Assembly: GCA_002422745.1 (NCBI GenBank)
Contig: DITH01000125.1
Location: forward strand, 1,210 to 10,466
Reading direction: 5' to 3'
DNA from: Alphaproteobacteria bacterium UBA6189
GTDB lineage: Bacteria > Pseudomonadota > Alphaproteobacteria > Rickettsiales > UBA3002
DNA: 9,257 nt
In this document: positions 1 to 4,541 of the stretch, piece after piece
Position numbering within the stretch: the first letter of the stretch is position 1
Layout: each line of letters starts with the position of its first letter
Translations under genes and position numbers: made by a program
The notes under the pieces: model-generated
What the model was told of the DNA's origin: nothing
The model's database searches: none
The model's input: only the letters and a program-made list of their open reading frames with translations

Positions 1-109
1 CGATCTTGGCGCCGGGGAAGAAGGATAACCAGATGTTATTCAACACGGTTTTGCCGCCGGGGTAGGTTTTGCTGAGCCCCTTCATCACGTAGGTGTATTG
101 GTGCGCCAT
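1..109 (-). CDS. ettA: EttA, energy-dependent translational throttle ABC-F ATPase (N-terminal fragment)
   Basis: The gene starts at 109 and runs off the left edge, so only 36 residues are visible. They begin [19 protein letters not shown] and continue through LSFFPGAKI. This closely follows the EttA (YjjK) N-terminus, where the [13 protein letters not shown] stretch leads directly into the first Walker A. Known family role: a soluble ABC-F ATPase that binds the ribosomal E site and gates the first elongation steps according to the ATP/ADP state. The Walker motifs lie outside the window. The start is supported by AGGGAG at 116-121, six bases upstream of the ATG. A direct-repeat box at 119-140 overlaps the leader of this gene and could also influence it. 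The identity rests on one short but distinctive stretch. Confidence 0.85.
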   Translation of the reverse strand, partial: MAHQYTYVMKGLSKTYPGGKTVLNNIWLSFFPGAKI

Positions 110-118
110 GGGCTGCTC

Positions 119-140
119 CCTTCATAAAAGCTTAACAGTT
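119..140 (+). promoter_or_regulatory. Candidate PhoB/OmpR-type direct-repeat box upstream of the 191 gene
   Basis: Two half-sites, CCTTCAT at 119-125 and GCTTAAC at 130-136, are separated by AAAA, giving an 11-bp period. The core from TTCAT to AGTT (121-140) matches the boxes at 1102-1121 and 1762-1781 at 16 of 20 positions. No clear -10 element sits at the distance seen in those copies, although TAAGGT at 147-152 is a weak candidate. The box also covers the ettA leader on the other strand. It is the least certain of the four boxes. Confidence 0.4.
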
Positions 141-190
141 GGCCGGTAAGGTAGGCGGCAGGCACGCATTTGGCAAGTCACGAGGATGGG

Positions 191-664
191 ATGAGCGATC
201 AGGAATCTTGGGAAAATAAAGTGAGACGTCCATTGAAGACGCCGCTCACGACAACTCTCGTCAATGAATTTTACGATTCCGCGAGGAACCTGAGTGCCGA
301 ATTGGCCACGCTTTGTTATGATCAAACACATGCTGATGCTCCGGTAAATCGTAAAATTCCCGAAATTGCCGAAGCCATGGTCGCCGGTTTTGAGCATGTG
401 CTCTATGGTGTTTCCAAACTAGAAACCCGGCTGGGGTTAGATACTGATCAGGCGTTTTGCCAGCCGAGCACCTTTGAAGAGGTGGAGCGCACATTTAAGG
501 ATACCAAGCATTCGCAGCTTGTTGAGAAACTCTTACACAGACAACAGGTGCCGGAAGACATCATTCCCCAAGTGATGAAGAACTATACAGAGCTTGTTAA
601 CGATTATATCCATGATTTCCGCACGCAGCTGCAGGATTCTGGGCCCGTTAAGCCCTTATGTTAG
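191..664 (+). CDS. Hypothetical soluble protein, 157 aa
   Basis: I do not recognise a family. The predicted protein starts MSDQESWENKVRRP and is mixed-charge and mostly helical in character, with no signal peptide or hydrophobic segment, so it is probably cytosolic or delivered by a signal-less route. It has cysteines near the middle (LCYDQ) and at the very C-terminus (PLC). I chose the ATG at 191 because GAGGA at 182-186 lies four bases upstream. A TTG at 170 in the same frame would add seven residues but has no ribosome binding site. The gene converges on tadA with one base between the stop codons. A direct-repeat box at 119-140 resembles those before the 1189 and 1847 genes and suggests shared control. 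Base composition is somewhat less GC-rich than tadA. Confidence 0.7.
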   Translation: MSDQESWENKVRRPLKTPLTTTLVNEFYDSARNLSAELATLCYDQTHADAPVNRKIPEIAEAMVAGFEHVLYGVSKLETRLGLDTDQAFCQPSTFEEVERTFKDTKHSQLVEKLLHRQQVPEDIIPQVMKNYTELVNDYIHDFRTQLQDSGPVKPLC

Positions 665-665
665 C

Positions 666-1106
666 CTAACGGCGCGCCTGAAAAAAATCGCGCAGTAGCG
701 CGCCGCATTCGGCTTGCCTCACGCCGCCGATCACTTCCGGCGCATGGTGGCAGGTAGGGTGCGAGAACACGCGCGCCCCGTGCTCCACCCCGCCGCCTTT
801 CGGGTCGTACGCCCCATAAATGATTTTTTTGATTTTGGTGAGCGACGCGGCCTGCGCGCACATGGCGCAGGGCTCGAGCGTGACATAGAGCGTGCAATCT
901 TCCAGGTACTTGCTTTGCCGGGCCTCGCAGGCGGCGCGGATGGCCAGCAACTCGGCATGGGCGGTGGCGTCGCCCAGCGCTTCGACCGCGTTATGGGCGG
1001 TGGCCAGCACGGTGCCGTCGGCGGCGACGACGGCGGCCGCGATGGGCACTTCGCCAGCATCGGCGGCGGCCCGGGCAAGGGAAAGGAGGGTTTCAAACAT
1101 ATTCAT
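666..1106 (-). CDS. tadA: TadA, tRNA-specific adenosine deaminase (146 aa)
   Basis: A zinc-dependent deaminase that converts the wobble adenosine of tRNA-Arg(ACG) to inosine in the cytosol. The CDA-fold signature is complete: HAE at residues 50-52 (zinc-ligand His and proton-shuttling Glu) and the PCAMC motif with Cys80 and Cys83. DCTLYVTLEPCAMCAQA and the following KIKKIIYGAYDPKGG match the TadA/ComEB-like branch, and about 146 residues is normal for TadA. The usual tail with QAECGALLRDFF is present. Two ATGs (1106 and 1100) are possible. I prefer 1106 because a weak GAAG lies five bases upstream. Both starts fall inside the direct-repeat box at 1100-1121 that serves the divergent 1189 gene, so regulator binding there could affect tadA. 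A guanine deaminase-like relative is a less likely alternative. Confidence 0.9.
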   Translation of the reverse strand: MNMFETLLSLARAAADAGEVPIAAAVVAADGTVLATAHNAVEALGDATAHAELLAIRAACEARQSKYLEDCTLYVTLEPCAMCAQAASLTKIKKIIYGAYDPKGGGVEHGARVFSHPTCHHAPEVIGGVRQAECGALLRDFFQARR

Positions 1107-1180
1107 CAAAGCTTCATAATTTGTGGGCGAGCCCTCTGCTATGCCAGTTTCCCTGAAACAGGTCAAAAACCAAACGGAGC
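1097..1180 (+). promoter_or_regulatory. Promoter/leader repeat, copy 1: direct-repeat box, -10, palindrome and RBS
   Basis: This 84-bp element is matched without gaps by 1758-1841 (69 of 84 identical by hand count). It contains half-sites TATTCAT (1100-1106) and GCTTCAT (1111-1117) spaced by CAAA. After a 19-bp gap comes TGCTATG (1137-1143) as a candidate extended -10. A small inverted repeat, GTTTC/GAAAC (1147-1151, 1155-1159), lies about where transcription should start. A conserved leader follows, ending in the GGAG (1176-1179) used by the 1189 gene. The box replaces a normal -35, as in class II activation by PhoB/OmpR-family regulators. That regulator identity is inferred from the half-site form only. 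Confidence 0.6.
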
Positions 1181-1188
1181 GTGCCGCA

Positions 1189-1758
1189 ATGAGTCAGAAG
1201 ATAAATTACGATGAGCATCTTACCCCCCAAGAACGCCAGGAGTTAGCAACGCGCGCCTATAAGAAAGATCTGATCGCACGGGCTGAGGCGGCGGCGGAAG
1301 CAAAAAAAGAAACGCCGGGCCACCCCGAAAGTGAAGCAGTGATTAAAGAGGGGCTGGCGCGCCTGGCGGCCCATATGGGCCTTACGCCCGAAACTGGCGA
1401 TGTTGCGGTGGAATCCTACACGGGCTCCATAAGCTGGTTTACGGGCGAGCAATCGGTGATTTCCATTCACATGCCACAGGGAAAGGATGCGGTCATCGAT
1501 GAAATTCAGCAGCGTCTTCGCCCCCTCAGTTGGGTAGGGGGGCAAGTACGGTTGAAGCGTGAGGTAAGCCCGCCGGATACTACCACGCTGCGGATTGTCA
1601 CCCGCGGCAAACCTCGCCCGCTATCGAGCCTGATCGGATTGCTGAACGACCGTGTACTGAAGCCGAATCAGTCGGAACCCATTCCCGTGCTGCCAAGCTT
1701 GCTGGAAGCAGAGGCGAAGGATTTTCCAGCCCATATGATGCAGCAGCGCGGTCGGTAA
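1189..1758 (+). CDS. Hypothetical protein, 189 aa
   Basis: I do not recognise a family. The start at 1189 (MSQKINYDEHLTPQERQ) is supported by GGAG at 1176-1179, nine bases upstream. The ORF stays open to 1123, but that extension would read through the promoter and leader. Residues 1-60 are charged, helical and Ala/Lys/Glu-rich. The middle part (SYTGSISWFTGEQSVISIHM) looks like beta strands. The rest is mixed, with a short GLLNDRVLKPN stretch. There is no signal peptide or membrane segment. The gene has its own direct-repeat-box promoter, and that promoter is copied before the next gene, so the two are probably co-induced. The function is unknown. Confidence 0.75.
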   Translation: MSQKINYDEHLTPQERQELATRAYKKDLIARAEAAAEAKKETPGHPESEAVIKEGLARLAAHMGLTPETGDVAVESYTGSISWFTGEQSVISIHMPQGKDAVIDEIQQRLRPLSWVGGQVRLKREVSPPDTTTLRIVTRGKPRPLSSLIGLLNDRVLKPNQSEPIPVLPSLLEAEAKDFPAHMMQQRGR

Positions 1759-1841
1759 CATATTCATCAAAGCTTCATAATTCTTTTTTTTGCGCACTGC
1801 TATGGTTGTTTCCATGAAACAGGTCAAAAACTAAACGGAGC
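1758..1841 (+). promoter_or_regulatory. Promoter/leader repeat, copy 2: direct-repeat box, -10, palindrome and RBS
   Basis: Second copy of the element at 1097-1180. Half-sites TATTCAT (1761-1767) and GCTTCAT (1772-1778) are identical to copy 1, and TGCTATG (1798-1804) again follows after 19 bp. Ten of the 15 mismatches between the copies fall in the 15-bp block between the box and the -10, where copy 2 has a T-run. The box, -10, GTTTC/GAAAC palindrome (1808-1812, 1816-1820) and RBS leader are conserved. The element overlaps the last base of the upstream stop codon, so the 1847 gene has its own promoter very close behind the 1189 gene. Confidence 0.6.
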
Positions 1842-1846
1842 TAATG

Positions 1847-2647
1847 ATGAACGCGTTTACTGATAGCGACACTGAGAACGATCCCTACTATCCCTCGCCC
1901 TTGCGCTTGGATCCCGTGGCCATCGCGGAACAACAAAAAAACAGGCAGAGTATTATTGATGACCTAGATAAATTCTCCCACACCAAAGCGGCGCGGGAAG
2001 CACATGAGCTAAAAGAGAAATATTGCGAAGAGCTCGTGAAAACGATGGATGGATGGATGAAATACATCGCCATCTCTGTTTTCGGCAGGTGGGACAATAC
2101 CTTCCAGCTTGGGGCGAGTGAGGATTTTCCTAAGGGACCGGACGTTCGCGTTATGTTTAGCTGCTCCGTTCCATGGAATAAAAGCACGACGCAATCGCAG
2201 GAACCGTTAAATGGGAAAACGTTGTATGATGCGCTGGTGCGCGCCGCCGCGCAAACACGTCGTCTCGGTGAGCGACCAGTAGAGATTTCTCCTGAACCAT
2301 CCTACGACGACCCGGATGATTATCCTCCCCAATTTTACTTAAAGGCAAACCGTATTGAAGACATCGTCGCTGTCTTCAACACAGCAATCATGGAGAATGA
2401 ACAGCTGAACAAGGCCTGCAACGGTTACTTAAAGCAGCACCTGATTGAGTATGACCAGGTGAAGGCGTTTGTAGATACGAAGCTGGCGGAAATTTTTAAT
2501 CGGCAAAGTCCTGACCAGAACAGCATGATTAAGACTATTACAAACGCGCCCAAACGGGGATATGTTCATCCGCCCGCTGGCAGCAAAGCCGAGCAGGTTG
2601 ATGCGCAGCGCGCCGAAGCATCCCGCAAGCCCATGGTGGGGGTGTAG
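1847..2647 (+). CDS. Hypothetical protein, 266 aa
   Basis: I do not recognise a family. I use the second of two adjacent ATGs (1847, MNAFTDSDTEN) because it lies six bases after GGAG (1837-1840). The ATG at 1844 is only three bases away and would add one Met. The acidic, Pro-rich N-terminus is followed by a charged helical stretch (residues 26-70, QQKNRQSIIDDLDKFSHTKA onward), then an aromatic, strand-like part (IAISVFGRWDNTFQLG), a central Asp/Pro-rich section (EPSYDDPDDYPPQFY) and a helical C-terminal third. No signal peptide or membrane segment is visible. It lies under promoter copy 2, and the 2670 gene follows after 22 bases, so the two are probably one operon. Confidence 0.75.
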   Translation: MNAFTDSDTENDPYYPSPLRLDPVAIAEQQKNRQSIIDDLDKFSHTKAAREAHELKEKYCEELVKTMDGWMKYIAISVFGRWDNTFQLGASEDFPKGPDVRVMFSCSVPWNKSTTQSQEPLNGKTLYDALVRAAAQTRRLGERPVEISPEPSYDDPDDYPPQFYLKANRIEDIVAVFNTAIMENEQLNKACNGYLKQHLIEYDQVKAFVDTKLAEIFNRQSPDQNSMIKTITNAPKRGYVHPPAGSKAEQVDAQRAEASRKPMVGV

Positions 2648-2669
2648 GGTAGCGGCGCCACAAACTAAT

Positions 2670-3119
2670 ATGTTGCCCGTCGTTACGAAGAATGCAGCGC
2701 TGCACAGCCCCGCAGATGACCTTACCCTGCTGACGCCCGTCGAGGCCAACCGGGTCATCGCGCATTACATGGTGCAGTTGGGAGGGCCGACATGGGCTGC
2801 ACACGGTACTTCTTCGCAGTTGACTGAGCAGGTGGTGGCGCCTCTTAACGAACATCCTAACCGCTCGTTGGAAGCGTTGTTGCGCACCATTGCCCAGTAT
2901 GCATTGACGAGTATAGGCATGGCGGATGTTACGGAGCAGCAAATGGAAGGGGCCCAAGGACGTCATTTGCGTTTGGCCTGGCAGATTATTGAAGGCGCGA
3001 AGAAGGATGTTGATCCGGTTGTACGGGACATGGCGGTTCAACTCGAACAGGCAATCCGTGATGCGCTGGAGACTAATGGGCTGCAAAAGCATACATTGCA
3101 GGTCTACGCACGACGCTAG
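2670..3119 (+). CDS. Hypothetical helical protein, 149 aa
   Basis: I do not recognise a family. The predicted protein starts MLPVVTKNAALHSPADD at 2670, 22 bases after the stop of the 1847 gene. No good ribosome binding site precedes this ATG, so translation may depend on coupling to the upstream gene. The frame is open back to 2562, but that would overlap the upstream gene by 86 bases and add low-complexity residues. The body looks all-helical (LTPVEANRVIAHYMVQLG, ALLRTIAQYALTSIGMADV, VVRDMAVQLEQAIRDALE). There is no signal peptide. It converges with sspB, 23 bases away, and no convincing terminator is visible between them. The start is uncertain, the frame less so. Confidence 0.65.
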   Translation: MLPVVTKNAALHSPADDLTLLTPVEANRVIAHYMVQLGGPTWAAHGTSSQLTEQVVAPLNEHPNRSLEALLRTIAQYALTSIGMADVTEQQMEGAQGRHLRLAWQIIEGAKKDVDPVVRDMAVQLEQAIRDALETNGLQKHTLQVYARR

Positions 3120-3142
3120 ATGCGCGTGGCGTTCGTATCGCG

Positions 3143-3664
3143 CTAGCGCTTGCGGAATGCTTCGAGCGAGATGACTTTCTCGTCGTTGGCGGCTTTGGTT
3201 TCTTCCGACGGCGCGTCTTCCTCGAACGCGGCCATGGGCGGACGTTCGCCGCTGGTGCGGCCGGTGGCCGGGCAGGCAACAGGCTCTTCCATCTCCACCG
3301 TAGCAGGCGGACGTTTGCCATGGAATTGCAGGCCGAACTTGATGGACGGATCGGCAAACGCGGTCAGCGCATCGAACGGCACGACGAGTTTTTCCGGGAT
3401 GTTGTTGAAGCTCAGCATGATGCTGAAATAGTCCGGTGTGATGGTGAGGTCCCAGAACTGGTGCTGCACCACGATGGTGATTTCCTCCGGATAGCGGCTC
3501 TTCAGCTGTGGCGAGAGCTCGACGCCGGGATAATTCGTTTGGAAGGAAATGAAGAAATGATGCTCGCCCGGCAGACCGTAATCGCGCACATGGACGAGTG
3601 CTTCACGCACCACGTTGCGCATGGCGGAGTCGATAAGGCGGGGATAATCTATCGTGTCATTCAT
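3143..3664 (-). CDS. sspB: SspB-family ClpXP adaptor (173 aa)
   Basis: The alphaproteobacterial SspB adaptor binds the ssrA degradation tag and tethers tagged proteins to ClpX. The conserved core is clear: HHFFISFQT near residue 36, LKSRYPEEITIVVQHQFWDL around 54-73, and IPEKLVVPFDALTAFADPSI around 90-110. A low-complexity acidic linker (about 118-160) leads to the C-terminal VISLEAFRKR, which resembles the short ClpX-docking tails of the family. The start at 3664 (MNDTIDYPRL) has GGAAA just upstream. The longer frame to 3724 adds an untypical Arg/His-rich leader. The gene lies downstream of ssrA on the same strand, so the tag-encoding RNA and the tag-reading adaptor are neighbours. Oddity: residues 158-162 of the tail read AANDE, which resembles the start of an ssrA tag. 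Confidence 0.93.
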   Translation of the reverse strand: MNDTIDYPRLIDSAMRNVVREALVHVRDYGLPGEHHFFISFQTNYPGVELSPQLKSRYPEEITIVVQHQFWDLTITPDYFSIMLSFNNIPEKLVVPFDALTAFADPSIKFGLQFHGKRPPATVEMEEPVACPATGRTSGERPPMAAFEEDAPSEETKAANDEKVISLEAFRKR

Positions 3665-3965
3665 AAAATTTCCGGGCGCTGAAAATCGGTGATTGCGGTG
3701 TCGCTGTCGTCCTCGAATGCTCATGTAGCGCTGCTACACCCCGCTTTTGTGGGCGCCAGCTCCGAGCAACCCCACGATTTTGAGCACCCTTCTCCCTACC
3801 CGGTTTGATTCGAAAAAGCCAGTAAATTCGCTTCGAGCAAAACGGCAAGTGAGGGGATTCTGTTGCCCGGCCAGCGTTGCTGGGGGTCTTGACCCCTCGG
3901 CTTCGCCGCCCCCGCCGCTTCGCGCCTCGCCTTGCTCGGGGTGAGCCGGGCTTCGGCGACGTGGT
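3665..3965. other. Gene-free, GC-rich, hairpin-rich stretch between ssrA and sspB
   Basis: I see no credible gene here. Open frames on both strands have skewed composition and no ribosome binding sites. The stretch holds several short inverted repeats: TGTAGC/GCTACA at 3724-3738, GGGGTC-TT-GACCCC at 3883-3896, CCAGC/GCTGG in 3871-3883, and GC-rich segments with TTCG-type loops around 3897-3960. GAGGGG at 3851-3856 can pair with CCCCTC at 3893-3898. That structure parallels the ssrA terminator hairpin next door. sspB probably has its promoter in the right part of 3665-3840 on the minus strand, but I cannot place it. Confidence 0.5.
3847..3871. repeat. 25-bp direct repeat, copy A
   Basis: Identical over 25 bases to 3968-3992, 121 bp away start to start. 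It begins AAGTGAGGGGATTC and ends TGTTGCCCGGC. In this copy the downstream CCCCTC arm comes 22 bases later than in copy B, with an extra small hairpin between. Confidence 0.9.
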
Positions 3966-3999
3966 AAAAGTGAGGGGATTCTGTTGCCCGGCTCCCCTC
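3966..3999 (-). terminator. Probable ssrA intrinsic terminator
   Basis: Read on the minus strand, a 7-bp GC-rich stem (3993-3999 with 3972-3978) closes a 14-base loop. Two bases after it comes TTTT (3966-3969). The U-run is short, so efficiency is uncertain, but the position 37 bases after the tag stop codon suits the end of the ssrA transcript. Confidence 0.5.
3968..3992. repeat. 25-bp direct repeat, copy B
   Basis: Perfect match to 3847-3871. This copy supplies one arm and the loop of the hairpin just downstream of ssrA (3972-3999), so the repeat may be a duplicated ssrA 3' end or a small dispersed element that came to serve as a terminator. Confidence 0.9.
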
Positions 4000-4009
4000 G
4001 GGCCGCGTT

Positions 4010-4381
4010 TACGAGCTAGCGCTCGCTAGGCTACACTAAGCAGCCAGGCGGGCGGCTACGACGTTGTTGTCGTTAGCTGCAACGAGTGCAACGTTGTCGT
4101 TGGCACTTGTAAAAATGATCCGATCACGGGAGATCACCCCGGGCAAAAGCAACGCCTTTACTGCGGTTGTCGATGCTAATTCGCCCCCAATGCACGATGC
4201 GGTTTCCTGTTTAGGCCTGTGGCCTTCCGGGAAACGCTGCGTCGCGGGCTGATGGCTGCTTGGGCGTAATGCCCGCGTAGTTATCACCAACCCTTTAAAT
4301 GGTGGAGGCGCCGGGCTCTGCCCCCGGGTCCAATCCGACTATTCCACGGTGCGTTTATCACCATAGTCCCGTTGCCGGGAC
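4010..4381 (-). ncRNA. ssrA: Two-piece (permuted) tmRNA of the alphaproteobacterial type
   Basis: tmRNA rescues stalled ribosomes by acting as tRNA-Ala and then as a short mRNA for a degradation tag. The permuted order is visible on the minus strand. The acceptor piece runs 4381 to 4300. It opens with the GTCCCG/CGGGAC hairpin (GCAA loop), has a T arm CCGGG/CCCGG with a 7-base loop, and ends CGCCTCCACCA. A spacer of about 111 bases follows (4299-4189). The coding piece begins GGGGGCG at 4188 and includes the tag frame ending at 4036. GGGGGCG pairs with CGCCTCC over seven positions, with G3-U70, the alanyl-tRNA synthetase identity pair. The 3' end of the coding piece is approximate. The 84-codon frame seen here (4290-4036) is not a protein gene. 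sspB lies downstream on the same strand. Confidence 0.93.
4036..4104 (-). other. tmRNA tag reading frame (22 codons plus TAG)
   Basis: From a GCC resume codon the tag reads ANDNVALVA followed by ANDNNVVAARLAA and a TAG stop. With the alanine carried by the tmRNA itself, it would start AANDN, the form read by alphaproteobacterial SspB, and it ends LAA, the ClpX-recognised end. The resume point is inferred: the A-rich ACAAGT just before GCC fits the normal upstream signal, with A at -4. If translation instead resumed at the tenth codon (GCT), the tag would be a normal-length ANDNNVVAARLAA. The second ANDN shares the nine bases AACGACAAC with the first. Confidence 0.8.
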
Positions 4382-4387
4382 AGGATT

Positions 4388-4416
4388 AATATAGGCCCAG
4401 CCGCCCGCCGATGCAA
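4388..4416 (-). promoter_or_regulatory. Sigma70-type promoter of ssrA
   Basis: On the minus strand, TTGCAT (4416-4411) and TATATT (4393-4388) are 17 bp apart, close to consensus. Seven bases after the -10 comes the G at 4381, exactly where the acceptor-piece hairpin begins. This makes 4381 a good predicted transcription start. Confidence 0.75.
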
Positions 4417-4476
4417 GGGGACAAATCGTACGCCGGGCCCCGGAAATTAAGGAAAAATTAGCAACCCGACACGTAA

Positions 4477-4521
4477 GCTTCATGGAACCGTCATCAAGCT
4501 GTCATATTCGTTTGCTAGGGT
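4477..4521 (+). promoter_or_regulatory. PhoB-like box (three half-sites) and -10 of the 4542 gene
   Basis: Three half-sites with 11-bp period are seen: GCTTCAT (4477-4483), CCGTCAT (4488-4494) and CTGTCAT (4499-4505). The last two closely match the classical Pho box CTGTCAT-N4-CTGTCAT. TGCTAG (4513-4518) begins 18 bases after the second half-site, against 19 bases before TGCTAT in the copies at 1097 and 1758. The box lies divergent from the ssrA promoter. Known family behaviour: PhoB-type response regulators bind such repeats and replace the need for a -35. Binding here is inferred. Confidence 0.65.
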
Positions 4522-4541
4522 GAAGGCTTGGAGAAGTAGAT

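Noticed and set aside
714..1214. 166-codon plus-strand open frame opposite tadA
   Set aside because: Gly/Arg-rich shadow of tadA in high-GC DNA, with no RBS and no recognisable motif. tadA has full catalytic motifs on the other strand.
2538..3092. 184-codon minus-strand open frame opposite the 2670 gene
   Set aside because: Arg/Cys/His-rich noise-like composition. The plus-strand gene has a better protein profile and operon placement.
3657..3944. Short open frames on both strands in the ssrA-sspB gap
   Set aside because: Composition is erratic, they overlap palindromes, and no RBS or family signal is seen.
3847..3992. CRISPR-like array
   Set aside because: Only two copies of a 25-bp repeat, with a GC-rich 96-bp separation and no cas genes.
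4036..4290. 84-codon minus-strand open frame as a protein gene
   Set aside because: It spans the spacer and coding piece of the two-piece tmRNA. Only its last 22 codons are translated, as the tag.
4300..4381. Ordinary tRNA gene ending in CCA
   Set aside because: The acceptor-stem partner lies downstream at 4188-4182 rather than 70 bases upstream, and there is no anticodon arm. It is the acceptor piece of tmRNA.
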